From: Turnera subulata
Taxonomy: Eukaryota; Streptophyta; Magnoliopsida; Malpighiales; Passifloraceae
Direction of reading: 5' to 3'
Assembly: GCA_028386065.3 (NCBI GenBank)
Contig: JAKUCV010005522.1
Location: 1-64,000, forward strand
Length of the DNA stretch: 64,000 bases
Position 1 is the stretch's first letter, and each line of letters opens with the position of its first letter. The position numbers were made by a program, and so were the translations under genes. This document shows, piece after piece, positions 12,285 through 24,977 of the stretch. Under the pieces are notes generated by a model. The model saw only the letters and a program-made list of their open reading frames with translations. It was not told where the DNA came from and made no database searches.

Positions 12285-12470
12285 GTACGTGTAGAACGAG
12301 AGAGGAAAAGAGTATTTCGTACCAAAACAGAAAACCTGCCCCCGAAAATTAGCAAGAAGCGAAGCAAAGCAAGAACGCATTCAATTGAGCTAACACGAGA
12401 CCATAGAACCTCCCTTCTCTGAATCTCGCTTGCGATTCCTGAGCTTCGGTACTGATATCTCTACTCAGCG

Positions 12471-15400
12471 ATGGCCATCCGGTTCAAATTTAGGAGCTCC
12501 CCGCACTTCGACTCCGTCGACATCCAAGGCCGACCTTCGATTTCGGTTTCCGATCTCAAATCAATGATCCTCCGCCACGGAAACCTCCGTGTCTGCGAAG
12601 ATTTCGACCTCGTTTTCTCGGACGCTGCTTCCGGTCAAGGTCAATTCTCTCTTCTCTGTCTCGCTCGCTCTCGTATTTTCTTCTAGGCGGTTTTAGCTTT
12701 ATATTTTTTTTGGTGGAAATGTAGTTTGTTCGATGTAGGTACTTACGCTGCGTTTTGTTGTTGAACTCTTTGTTGTAAATGTGGAACTATTCTGCAGAAT
12801 ATAGTGACGACAAGTCTCAAATTCCTAGCGGTTCGAGCGTGATTATCAAGAGAGTACCTGCAGGATCGGGGCGTTTAAATACGTAAGATTGTTGTTTCAA
12901 TCGAGCTCAATTTACTAGTAATTACTGATGATTATGTAGTAACTAGCGAGCACCTTTGCTTCCTGCAGGCCACCGATTGCAGCTCTTGAGAATGTTCGAA
13001 CTAATGAGACAAATGCGGCGGAGGCCTCTCCTCCCGTGGTACGTACATTAGTTATTTGCTTTTTGTTCATGTGCTAAGACTAATGGAACACAACTAATCT
13101 GCTTCATTTATTAATTGCCGGAGGTTCTGTCCATTTGTGGAGACGTAATGAGCTGTTATTGTTTTGTTATTTTCTACATGACATGTTGCCGGTGTGAATT
13201 GTGTTTGAGGTTTTTACTTCTCCGGGATATTTTCGTCGCAGAATGTAGGAACCCATGGCTTTGATGATTTTGGGGTTGACTTGTCTCCGGTTCTCCGGAC
13301 AACCATGTGTGGTTCTGATCTTGATGCTGTCGTCGCGAAGGGGAAGACAAATACGGAAGTTCCAAGGTATCATGTGTTTATGATAAAGGTTTTATTGCGA
13401 TTTTGTAGATTTCAGCCTGTTTGGAAACAGTAATTTGTGTAAATTGAATTTCAATCTCACTTTTGACCAAAAGTTGAAATATGGTTGTAGTCTGCATTCA
13501 GTCCAATTCTGGGGTTTCAGTTTCAAATGACTGCAAGTGTGAATTGATTTCACAGATTGTCCACATTACCCTGGTTCCTAAAGTAGGCCACAGATACCTT
13601 ATTTCTGTCTCATTTGAGTTCTTCCCGAAACAAATGGCAGTGCGTAGCCATCAAGCCCGCCTTTGCTTTTTGCATGCATATGCATTCAACATGCTGCTGA
13701 CTGTCCTATTTTTCATCGGCACATGCATACGCAGGGTTCAGTGTCTAATCAATGGCATGATACATCAGCCAAAATAATCTACTAAGCAGTGATTTTATCT
13801 TTGGAATTCTTAAAATGACAAGGACCAATGAATTAAACGAACTGCATCAATATCTCACAACTCTTTCTTTACCAACTCCATCCCTAGGTTTACATTTGAA
13901 GTGTCAGGATACAAGTTAGCTGCTTAGTTATAGCCACAAACATAGACTGCAATTCAGTTATGATGAGCTGTAGCAACAATAAAGATGGATCAAAATGGTG
14001 AGGGCAGTCTTAACTAGCCAAGTTTGAACTTAATACACGCCTGTTTTTTATGCGATTTGCTTTAGTTGGACATTAGACTTTGTTTAAGCATGCAGGATTC
14101 TTGAAATGGTTTCAATCATAGAAAAGTGGGTTTAAGTTGCAAGTGAATTGAATAACACGGTATTCTAGTCAGTCTGTAATTGTTGGTTGTTTTTTGGACT
14201 TGCTGCATTTGTCATTCACAAATGCTATTTTCTTCCATTACAACTTAAATTTTGTTGATTCGTTCAGATTTTTGAAGACACCTTTGGTTGAATGTCGGAA
14301 AATTGAAGCAAGTGACCTTAGCGAGGCTTTTTCAAGTGGTACGTACATTCCCCTTATTTTTGTGACTGTTTTCAATTGGGATCTGATTCTCAGCGTGAGG
14401 TAGTTTGTCTTGCAGGGTCTTTAGATGTTGGTTTTGAGGGAGACGTATCAAGGAAAAAACTAGAACTTGATATTAAAGAACACCTGAAGCTGGAAAAGTA
14501 ATATTCTTTAATGCTTACTTCCTGTCAACTATTATGGTCATTCAATAAAGAAATCTGATTGAATCTCAATGTTCCATGAAGGTTGGTTGGTGCCAATCCT
14601 AAAGCCTTGGATGATGCCAAGTTGCCATCTGAACTCAAGTGCTCGCTTTGTCACACTTTTTTTAAGGAAGCTGTGATGATTCCCTGTTGCCAGCACAGCT
14701 TCTGTCTGAAATGTAAGCTTCTTATAATCTACTGTTTGCAATTTTGATCTGTTGGGCATCAACTATCCTCTTCTGTTTATTCCAGTTTTCAATTTAACTT
14801 TGTTCTTGTTCCCCTCAATTTCTTTCTTCTTTTATCAAATATTCTCAGAGTAGAGCCTATATGGGGAGAACTTCAAATTCCTGTTTCATAGTAATAGTTT
14901 TGATGTACCTTTTAACTTTTTTGCTTCATACATCGGCCTACTACTTAATATGATGTTGCGGTGCAGGCATTCATCCAGTTCTTGTTAAGAAGGAAAAGTG
15001 TCCCAAATGTTTTTCTAGCAAATGCAGAGCGGAGGATCTCTTGCCTAATATTTCTCTTAGGCAAGCAATTGAGCGCTTCATCAATTCTGGAATACTACTT
15101 AAAAGTTCTGATAATGCGATTGATCAATATGCCCCAGGTAGGATGGTTGTTGGTATTTGAACCCTGGTTTCTGTTAGATTATTCCACAGTTTGGTGAACA
15201 GTTGTCCTCTATGTAACTGCAGATGGAGAATCTGGAATACATGGAAATGATGTGTCTGATGCTGTGACTATCCACCAAAGAGGAGATTTGTGTTATTGTT
15301 CCTCTGCTACGGGGAGGGGATCAAATCAAATTGTCGAAGAACCAGTTGGTGGTAAACTAGCTGCTTTATCTCACAAGTTAGAACAAACAGATGGAGAAAA

Positions 15401-17749
15401 TCATGGGTATAGCCATCCTGCAGATTTTCAAAGATGTCCCGAAACCTTAAATGCTGACTGTCAAGGGGAAAACCAGCTCATGCATGAAGGTATCACTCAT
15501 TGCACCTAGCCTTTTTGAACTGAATTGCTTTGATGAACTTCATTCTGTGCTTTGTAACTCCAAATCAATACTAGGTTTCTTGTAGAATCCACGTCCTAGT
15601 TTATTTTATTTAGAATTTTAGGAATCTTTGTTAGTCTTGGATGTGAAACTTATTTCCTATTTGCTTCTTGTGTAACTCCAGCTGAATCAACTCTCAAAAG
15701 GAAGAGAGCCGAATGGGTGGACACGGAAGGTAAGAGTATACTTCTTAATCAAATATCTACATAGCCTCAGATCAAAATTTCATAAGCAGTTGATTATATT
15801 GGTTGATTTTCTCGGGAAGATCATTTTATACTTTTTTTTTTGATAGATCATTTTGTACTTGTCCCCTTTTGACTAATATAGTAAAAATTTTATGTGTAGA
15901 TAGGAGATTTATGGAGACTGAAAAGCACAGAAAGGTAATTACTTTGCCTGCATTTTGCATTCCCATATTGTTATGATGAGAACCACTAGAACTCGGAGAC
16001 ATCCTGAGAAATCGAAATCTAAGTGGTTTCTATCTTTTTGGAATCAGGTGGGCCATACATGCTTCTTGTGTGGATCTCCTGATCATCTTGTAAGAGCCTG
16101 CCCAGCTGCTATGAAGTTGCATCCTATGCATCAGTCAGGTCGGTAAATGCCACCACCAATGCTGTTGCCAAGACCACATTTTTTCTCAATAATAGTGCCA
16201 AGGAAAATATTTTTACATGAAAGTTAGATATATTTTGCCGTCTTTAGAAATCAATGCATCTTTTTAACAAGGTTTTCCGTCTGAAGACTCTGGAATAGAA
16301 TTTAAGCTGTTTTGGAACTTTTTTGTGATATCTATTTTACAATGGAGAAACCATAGTTATCCCCATTGATAAGCTACTCAAACCTTATCAAACATGTGTT
16401 TGTACTGCTCTCGGTACTTGCTTCTGCTTGCAAAACCGTTTAAACATGTGAATTGTGGATGAAATTTGTTGCATAAAATGTGATAGTTTGTTGGAAAAGT
16501 ACCTTTGGTAAATGGCTAATGCTGCTTGGATTTTGTTTTGTGATTTCAGGAAATGCCATGTTTCTGAAATATATGCCAAGTTATGTACCGCACTGCTGGA
16601 ATGTTTCTTCATTTCCGAGGCCCTTCTTAAACCCATATGGTAGTCCTGGAATGGTGCCCTTCAATGCCGCCATGCTCCCAAATACAAGTTTTCCCCATCC
16701 AACTTGTATCCCATCTATGGTGGGTGGGCTCGGGCACATGGCTTCCTACAGGTAATAGTTAATGCATATGTTAACTTCATGCTGGTATTACTTTATTAAT
16801 TTGCATCTACAAGAATTTAGGCTTGAAATTCTGTGGAGATTGACATTCCAGTTTCTTGCAGAGGATATGGAAGATTGGGAGGTATGCCAACTCAAGTAGA
16901 AGTGCACCCAGGGTGGCATCTCTACCATCCAGGGGTTCTTCAAGGTCCCAAGAAGCAACAGAAACTCCCAAATGAGAAGTTGAGGTAATAGCAGAAAATA
17001 ATGATTCAGCGGCTTTTTTCAAAATGCCTCTTAGTCCCCTGTCTTTTTATTTTTTTCTGATACTATTTTTATGATAATATCTTTGATGTTTAAATCAATT
17101 TACAAGGGCATTTAAATGAAACATTTTGCATGTCAGTGGACATTCTTTTGCTGAGGACGACTATACAGAAGATAGCCTCCACGAGAGGTATCATCATAAC
17201 GGAGCTGAAAGGTCACATGATTCCAAATCCAGGGACAAGGATGAGCATGTTAGCTTCGTCAAGGAAAGGTTTTCCCAGAGGTCTCATTGGAAACATTCCA
17301 AATATAGTCATCATCATCATGATAAAGAAATGTCAAGTTCCGAAGTGGAAGACGTGTCATATGGCTCTGGCAGGCATAGTGAGGACCCACAAGATGAATA
17401 CTTTTCTTACTCTAAGAAGTATGGTGGAAGAACGGAGCAGCGTGGCAGTGATTCTATTCGCAGTCGTAGTTTCAAAAACTGTAATGATTCAACTGGGATT
17501 AAAAGGAGAAATGACAAACATGACAGACGGAAAAGTCACAGCCAGTCTGAATCTAGTTTCGAGCCAAGCTTGTCAAGGGAGCAGAAAACTCGACGGAGAC
17601 GAAAAGATTCCAGTTGTGGGTCCAGACACTCTAGGCGCAATATAGTATCCTTGAATGATGACCTGAGTGATGAAAGGTGGCAGATGGTTAGTGGTCCAGA
17701 TGAGGATTACAAAGAAGATCATCATTATTATAAGAGGAAAAGACACTAG
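12471..17749 (+). CDS. DWNN-RING-CCHC E3 ubiquitin ligase (RBBP6 / PQT3-like)
   Basis: Fifteen exons join in frame to 760 residues: 12471-12639, 12798-12882, 12969-13038, 13242-13366, 14268-14338, 14416-14497, 14582-14712, 14967-15137, 15223-15489, 15682-15729, 15900-15934, 16048-16138, 16550-16751, 16862-16984, 17137-17749. Residues 1-76 are the ubiquitin-like DWNN domain that defines the RBBP6 family. A RING finger follows at 221-259 (C221/C224, C236 or C237, H239, C242/C245, C256/C259). A CCHC zinc knuckle lies at 423-436 (C423, C426, H431, C436). A Pro/Gly/Met-rich stretch runs from about 450 to 556, then a charged tail rich in Ser, Arg and His. In Arabidopsis, PQT3 is a nuclear E3 ligase that restrains oxidative-stress tolerance. 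The knuckle lies after the RING, whereas in RBBP6 as I know it the knuckle comes before. Intron 10 carries a micro-insertion. Substrate unknown. Confidence 0.88.
15818..15860 (-). repeat. Micro-retroposon in DWNN-gene intron, 11-bp insert
   Basis: AGATCATTTTATACTT at 15818-15833 recurs with one change at 15845-15860. The insert is only eight T plus GAT. It sits within the intron 15730-15899, away from the splice sites. Confidence 0.62.
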
Positions 17750-20700
17750 AAGAATGACATGACTGAATTTTGAGGTAAACCTGTAAATGAAGTTGCATTT
17801 CTCAAATTAGGTTATCCATCTGGTAACTTTTGCATTTGTCTGCTTCTTATCTTTTGTTTGGTTTGAAGGCATTTTGGAATACCTAGGCCTGATCCGCTCT
17901 AATCTGGATTCTCTTTTGGTTTTGTTTATACAGATATAGTTTACTGGATAGCTTCTTGTAATAGATTCATGGGCATTGTTCGCAATATATACTCACTTAC
18001 CTGCCTGACCTTTTTAGCTTGATCTCTGAAGGCTAGCAAACAAAAAATTTTATCCGGTGCAGCAAGGTTTTAACTTAATATAGGGTTGGGATGCATTATG
18101 CGTGCTCAACTCATTGCAGAGCTCGTCAAAGCTGGTGAAGGTATGTTTTTTTTCTTTTCACAACACCGAAGAGAAAAGAATAGAAAAAGGAAAGTCTCCA
18201 GTGTTCGTTTCGCCCTTTTGTTTGCTATATTTAATCCCTTTCCTCTAGATGGGACCTCTATATAGTCTCCATTAATATGCCAGATTTTTCAAAGACTATC
18301 AGAGCATTATTTTCCTCCAAAGCCTTTCCTTTGGGTGCTTACATTTAGGTGAATCCACCATGTGTCACTTTGGTTCCAGTTCAAGCTTAAATGGACCATT
18401 ATCTTCGTCCATTTCTTACGCTGGGCTTCACAGAGAACCTATGGGACCTTATACCTTAATGAGATGCCAAGACTTGTATTCTTGCGCCCTTGGTCGATAA
18501 TGCCCCCCTGCATGTTGCTGTCATAACTTTCTTGTTTGAAGCATTATACGTATTAGTATATGGTTCCCTAGGTATGATAAAATTCTATTGCAGTTGATGC
18601 AAATGAATGGAACAATGATGAAATACCTGAGTTCATAAAATTAGTCAAGTTTTATTGAAGCGGAAAGAGTTCTCGCTCATCTCTTGGAGTCCATGTCATC
18701 TTCAAACTTTTCCTGTTCCATTAGCATAGCTAAATTTTCGTAGGATGACTCAGTGTCAAGAAACGTTAGCCCCGTTTGCCTTGATTGAATTTGGCTTCGC
18801 TGCAACCTGAATCAATCAGAAAGCTTATTGATTGGATTCATCCCATTTCATTTAGGCGAGAGGGAGGCTGTAAGTTTCCTGGGCTACGGATTTTTGATTG
18901 GTTGATTCTTGAAATCACCTGTTGAGAAAAAAAGGCACCCTCGGGTCCCGACCCACAAATGAATAGGAAGCGCGGTAGGGTCTTTCATTAAAGGGGGAAA
19001 AGCTGGGTGGGGCTTTGATGGGCTATATATTGATTTTTGACAATTAAAGGAGAAGATTTGAGTATGTGAGAAATTGAAGAATGGATACAAAAAATTTTAG
19101 CTTTTTCATCCATAAACATTGAAGGTATCTTATATGTGAGATTGAAGACCTAGCGTGTAGGATAAGAAATTAGCAGTTCTTTTTGTTTTATCTCACTGTG
19201 GGAGCTATTTAAGTTTGGCCTAATTTTTTTTGTCTGATTTGAAAGAAACTAATTATCTCCGTCATGTGATTGGCAAGTTGGAGGTGAGTAAGAGGTTTAG
19301 TATGACAGCTAAACTGATAAATCTTGGCATTTCCAAGTGCCATTGTTTGAAAAGGCCTTGTCATGGGACGAATGGGGGTTGAGCAGACCAAGGCAATGAG
19401 CTTAGTTTACCCATTTTAGTTAAGGCTTAAGGAACGTAGGCTTTAAAACCCGTTCCTGCGATGTGATACTACATGCTAATATCATACCACATATGCATGT
19501 GAATTGGAATCACTACTATACTTCATCATATCATACGCATGTGTATTGACTTTGAACCGATGAGTTTTATGTTTTAATATGAATAGATGGATTCATAGGT
19601 TTGATTTGATTGAGTCAATAACGGTTTGGTTCAGTTGGTAAGCTTAAAAACTTAAAAACATATTTGCTCATAATAGGTTATATGGATTTGTGATATTCGT
19701 TGTAATGCCGTTCATAGTTATTTGAAAAGAAATAATACTTCTTTAAAATCACTTTCCAAACAATTCGAGTTCATAGTTTTTGTCATAGTTTCGGTTTCTA
19801 CAGTTGTTTGGGGATGGGTTTATTAATACCCATTCCGAACGCACGGTAGAAAAGGCATTACACCAACTTGTTGGTGATAATGTTGTGTTTGTTATGTGAT
19901 GTTACAGAAAATATTAATTAGCAAAGGAAGTTTTTCTTTAGTCATAGTTGGCTTTGGGTAGTATACTATTATTCGCATGTTGAAGTAGTATATCGGAAGG
20001 TGGAGGGATTTAACTCTTGTTAATCAATCCTCATGGGTACTTGTTATTGAAAACTCTTAATGGAGAGTGGAGACTAATTTTTTCTGGGCTGGAGCATTCT
20101 TGTTTGCAAATTCCCATGGGTATTGTTTAAGAAGTATTTGAACCTACTCACCTACCGTTTGTTAATTGATGGAATTTCGTCTTTATAGGCTTTGTGAGAG
20201 TTATAATGGGTCCTTGTGCCAATTTTCTTATCCTGATTAATTTATACCTTTTGTTTACTGTATATTTTAAGATCAATTACTCGTCTTACGGTGGCCTTAC
20301 AGTGGTTCGAAAAATTTGTCTTGTTACAATCATTTGCCCTTGTATATTTTCGTTAAATTTGTTTCAACATTGCCCGTGTGATTAAACGAGTGGCTAATAT
20401 GGTCCTCGACCTTGTGCTACAGTGTTTTGATGACAAGATTTTGATAATTTATAGAGTAATCAAATGTTCGTTACAGTAAAAAAGATTAAAAAATGTAATG
20501 CGACGACAGACCTTTTTATCAATTTCTAAAATTTTCATGTACGTCTATTAAAATTGTAGAGTTCATATTCTAAGATTTCCATATTTAGTACTAGATATAT
20601 TAGAGTCAAATTTCTCAACTTGTAACAAATCTAATAACCTTTTATTTTAGATGCCAAAAAAATAATTTCAATAGAAATCTTTTATAGAATAATCATAGAA

Positions 20701-22273
20701 TTTTTTGAATCCATAACTTAATCTTTAATAGTTAAACTATATTATTAAATACTAATTATTTGTCATGTCCTTATAATTTTATTATATTAACCATGTCTAC
20801 TATTGTTTTTTTTTTGAGGTCACCATGTCTACTATTATAATGCAGTAATCACTAGATTATTATAATTTCTAGTTTCACCTCTGTTCATTATTGGGGGGAA
20901 ATGTTTTGCCTGGAGTTTATGTTTTTACCTAGTTGTCTTACATAAACTAAATAGTTCATCCGTTATTTCTATGCAATTAAATTAAATAATGCTTTCCTCA
21001 ATTGTATCATTAAAGTTAATATTTTTAGATAAATCCAAGATTCATCATGATATTCTTAGTTAATAATCTTTAACAGTTTTTGTTCCTATCCAGGTTTTCA
21101 CTAGGTGAAAAATGGATGAAAGAAAATAGATGTATTTTAATATGATAAAAATGATAATCACTTTTCTATTCAATATCGCTCTTTTTTCTCCCTTTTTTGT
21201 TATTAATATTTTATTTTTGCATAATGTTGTTGTTACTCTTTGGAAAACTTGATGATTGCATATTTGAGTGGTCTTATATTTTTATTGGACTAATATAATA
21301 TTTAAAAATAACTTAAAATTGGTATATTGTATATTTACCGTGGACCATGTATCTTCCCTCATCGAATAAAAATCACCAGATCCTTTTTGAGAATATTTTG
21401 GACATCAGTTTAAAGAGTAATTTGAAAGGAACCAAAATGATATTTTTAAGTAAGACATCCAATGTATATCGGATCAGTATGACTTTAATTTATGTTGGAC
21501 CATGCAGAATAGTTGACGTACCATCCTACAGTTGTATAAAGAATATGTTACTTGGTTCTTTCGATGGTTTTTAATATTTTCTTTCTTTGAGGATCTTCCA
21601 CATTGGTGTCAAATAACAAGCTTAGAATGAGGAGAGATATAAGCAATAAAATTAAATTTTGAGGAGTTTAGATATGTTATGAAATAAAAAATAGTAAGTA
21701 AAGCTGAAAATAGTTATTTTTTTTCGCAGATGTCACAATGTCTAGTTATCTATCACGACATTTGCTCTGAACTTCACTTTTGGAAAATAGTGGTTGATTA
21801 TCGTAACCAAAATAAAATGGTGGTAGAATAATGGTCGTTGATGTCTTAAGAAAATGCTCGCCAATAGGTCTATTTTCCGTAGTTTTTGATTTGGGGAAGT
21901 ATTAATTGCAATGGAAAACGTTATTGATTATAGTGATACTTTTCTTGCTTGTATAAAACTTGATTTCGTGGAAAGAACTTCACCCTTTGATTTGAATATG
22001 CTCTTGCTATTGAGTATACTTTGACCATTATTTGCTTTGGAGAAATTCTGTTTTAGTGTGAGTGACAGGACTTGGAAGACTCAGCCTTTTGCATCCAATC
22101 GGACTTTGGAGAACTTCAGTGGCTAAACCTTATAAGAGAAAGAGAATTGTCGTACCACTTGAGGTTGTCGGAAAACTTCTGCTCAACTTTAAACGAGAAT
22201 CGTCTTATAAAACCTGAAGTATTTTTTACTTAATGTCCTCCCCTTTTCTTTATCCTGATCAACATATACATGT
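17750..22273. other. Intergenic region, no gene seen
   Basis: The first few hundred bases should be the 3' UTR of the DWNN gene. Beyond about 18.1 kb the DNA is AT-rich, with only chance ORFs of up to 75 codons and no recognisable domain on either strand. One micro-insertion at 20790-20836. Confidence 0.55.
20790..20836 (-). repeat. Micro-retroposon, 17-bp insert, 15-bp duplication
   Basis: ACCATGTCTACTATT at 20790-20804 and 20822-20836 flanks GTTTTTTTTTTGAGGTC. On the minus strand: GACCTC plus A-tail; the duplication starts AA. Confidence 0.7.
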
Positions 22274-24479
22274 TCAGTTGTTAAGGAAAAATGGCAAAAT
22301 CGCAGAGAGGATAAGCCATCCTAGAAGAAAGTATCCGACCAGCCTTGTGGGCTCCGTGTCCTCCGGTTCCTGTCATTACCATGTGATTGGAGTGAGTTGA
22401 CAAATGGCGGAAAGATTGGCAAATCAATAATTAAAAAACCTTTGCAAATCAACAATGATTTTTTTTAAAAAAATGAGGATTAGTAAAATTAAAGAAAGTC
22501 AGGTGAAGAAAACAACAAAGTTGGTTCGGTAAAATACATGTAAAAGTACTGTTGTTGAATTAGTGTACTTCACCGCATATCTTCCCTTGCTTCGAAATGT
22601 AAAGTAGTCCTTTCTTTCGAAACAAAAATTGTATTCCTTCGAAATTGATCCACACTACCTATTCTCTTAATACTTCACTGGATTTTTTTTGTAACATGTG
22701 CGGAGTGAAGATTGACCATTCGCATTTTGTTGTTTGATCCCAATAAATAATAGCCACAGTGGGAAATGAATTCAATCCTTAAGGATATTTTTGTCCATAT
22801 ATATATATTAGTAGTTATAACATCAAAATGAAATGTTATGACAAAATTATAAATATATATACATAGACAAGAATATTCACAGAAATTAAATTCATTTTTC
22901 ATTTAGAATTAATATCAAACAGGGGGTTTTGTATGTTTTAACCAAGGTTCTTAATACCAAATCTGCACTCTAACTTCCGCCAATAAAAAATAAAAAATCT
23001 GTACTCTAACTTCGACAAAAAAGAAAACAGTACTCAAACCGGTCTACATTCTAATTTCAGGGTACAAGTACTAGTGATTGAAAACGAAAATGTCAGGATT
23101 GGAGTTGAATTTCTGGTTAACTTGAATTTCTGGTTAACTTGGTTGAAGTAATCGGTAGGGTTCAATTATAATAACATTGGTTATGATGAAAAAAGAAAGG
23201 TGATCCAGACTTGCTATAATATATTTGATCAATTTTTCACAAATGTGAAAGCCTATAGCTCGTGCACCCAGAAGTAATATAAAATCTCAAAACAATAGCC
23301 TGGTGAAAGAAGAATGAGGATTTAAGAGATGTTGATGCAAAAAAAAGAGAAACGGAAAGCAGAATGGAACTTGAAGCTAATAGAATAATTGTGAACCGTT
23401 CGCATGTGATTTCAGCCATATAAGGTACTTTCTATTGTATTTTGGATGTTCCATTAGCATGTGAATCAATTCTTTTTATTTATTTATTTAATCCGGAACA
23501 GCAATGACCAAGGGAGAGAGAGATAAAAAAAGAGAGAGGTACTAAACAGAAAATGCAGCATAATTTTACTGTAGTGATACATGTCTAACATGAAAACAAG
23601 GGAAGCCTGCATACCTGTGCTGGAGGGGGCGTTCTGGGTGATCTTACTTCCTCCACTTCAAAGGGCCATGTATATGTATCTGGCTTGGCATTCCTCGACA
23701 AGCTCCAATCGTACATCCTCTTCTCGTCCTCCGATGACAGGATTGTGTAAGCTTCCTATCACGGAAGTAAAACACATTCACAATTATATACTATGTTGTC
23801 TATTCTTCTTTGAAGACAAAGAAAGAAAACAAGAATCTACGGGTAGTAACTTTTAGAAGTTCCATTTTCTTCTCAACTTCTTCTTGTTCAAGTCCCTGAT
23901 TCATCAGTTGGTCCACCTTGTCTTTATATGCAGCCGTGACCTATTGAACAGGAGATAATGAGAGAGAGAAACTTCAAATTCTCTTACACAACAAAATAAA
24001 CCCAGGGATATATTCAAAACCTGATCACTTGTGCATTTTTTCTGGAGCCCAAGTATGCCATAGTAATCTGCATCTGTGATTGCTGCACACATTTTTAAGC
24101 AGTATCCCAGTTATTTATTCATGCACATATACACTTCTACATGAAGAGAGGGGTAGACAACTGATCATTTAAAAGGAGTTAGATGAATCATATTACGTAT
24201 TCCACGAAGAGCTCTTTCCACATTAAGAGCAGATATCAAAGAAGGAGTTCCAGTTGGAACTTCAATGTAACTCTGTGATTCTTCTACCTCTGTAGAAGCT
24301 TCTTCTTCAGTGGTTGTCTCCGGTGATGCATCAGCAGCTGAGTTTCTAAGCCGGAATCTGGGAAGTGGCTTTGATGCGAAAGTGACTTGAGTTGAGAAGA
24401 TACTGCTGTTTCTTGTGGTTGGTATAAGAAAGCTTTGCCGGGAAATATAAACAGTTGGTGTGGTTGATGACAGAGCCAT
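22274..24479 (-). CDS. ndhU: NDH complex subunit NdhU, chloroplast J-like protein
   Basis: Five exons on the minus strand, 24479-24197, 24082-24021, 23940-23851, 23755-23615 and 22369-22274, give 223 residues. Residues 1 to about 50 are rich in Ser, Thr and basic residues with few acids, as in a chloroplast transit peptide. The J-like domain begins at ITDADYYGILGL and runs through AYKDKVDQLMNQGLEQEEVEKKMELLK, EAYTILSS and R-M-YDWSL to WPFEVE. It lacks the HPD tripeptide, as expected of NdhU/CRRL. The last exon encodes TRLVGYFLLGWLILS and a short tail, the membrane anchor. NdhU binds the NDH-1 complex at the thylakoid stromal side near the ferredoxin site, serving cyclic electron flow. Intron 4 is 1,245 nt and holds a micro-insertion and a 17-bp tandem repeat. 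The exon 1/2 joint (I-P-I-T) is the least certain. Confidence 0.88.
22959..23013 (+). repeat. Micro-insertion in last ndhU intron, 17-bp insert, 19-bp duplication
   Basis: AAATCTGCACTCTAACTTC at 22959-22977 recurs with one change at 22995-23013. The insert is CGCCAATAAAAAATAAA. A short A-rich piece and a partial third copy (GTACTC) follow, so the site may have been hit twice. Confidence 0.6.
23107..23140. repeat. Tandem duplication of a 17-bp unit
   Basis: GAATTTCTGGTTAACTT is present twice back to back inside the last ndhU intron. There is no insert and no tail, so it differs from the micro-retroposons. Confidence 0.8.
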
Positions 24480-24637
24480 GGCTGGGTGACTGACACTTCT
24501 TCATTTCTTGTGGTAGTACTGTATTTGTGTTGCAATTAGCTTGCAGCGGATAAGGCAACAATTACCCTCCATAGAATCGATGCTTTTTGAGTTGTTGATG
24601 AAACTTGAATCTAAACAGGAAGTAGGAGTTCGTCAAA

Positions 24638-24709
24638 GTCGTTGTAGTATAGTGGTGAGTATTCCCGCCTGTCACGCGGGTGACCCGGGTTCGATCCCCG
24701 GCAACGGCG
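24638..24709 (+). tRNA. tRNA-Asp (anticodon GTC)
   Basis: This 72-nt sequence folds as a tRNA. The acceptor arms GTCGTTG and CAACGGC pair with one G:U, with G as discriminator base. The anticodon stem CCCGC/GCGGG encloses CTGTCAC with anticodon GTC at 24671-24673. Box A-like TAGTATAGTGGT and a perfect box B GGTTCGATCCC are present; there is no intron. It decodes GAC/GAU. It lies about 160 bp upstream of the ndhU start on the opposite strand, and 268 bp upstream of the PEX10 start. Confidence 0.95.
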
Positions 24710-24977
24710 AATTTTAATTTTCGTTTATTTTTTTCCCAGAAGATAAGAGCTGAAACGACATCGCTTTTCTGATCCGGAAGATTTGGATTCACAACGGCGT
24801 CGCTTTACCACTTTGAATAATTATCCAAAATCTTATTCATTTGCAGGTCAGAGCTGTGGATCGTCTTCGTCTCTGTCCTTTTCCTTTTTCCTGTGTTCAG
24901 TTGCCTTTGCAGTTCATATCGTCGATTAGCACCTAAACAGAAGAATTCCTCGGCGAAAAATTTCTAGACCAATAAAT

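Larger units (their letters stand above)
7522..12470. other. Intergenic region with five or more micro-insertions
   Basis: Between the MYB and the DWNN gene I find no credible coding sequence. It is AT-rich, with long T and A tracts. Six of these tracts, at about 8.0, 9.9, 10.1, 10.2, 12.1 and 12.25 kb, sit inside short direct duplications and are listed separately. A plain 16-bp duplication (TTATCGCTAAAAGTTC at 9413-9428 and 9436-9451) has no tail. Confidence 0.6.

Noticed and set aside
17130..17645. 171-codon frame in another phase
   Set aside because: Shadow of the last exon of the DWNN gene, which reads in the 17137-17749 phase with continuous splice joints.
24562..24792. 76-codon minus-strand frame
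   Set aside because: It runs through the tRNA-Asp gene and has no protein similarity I recognise.
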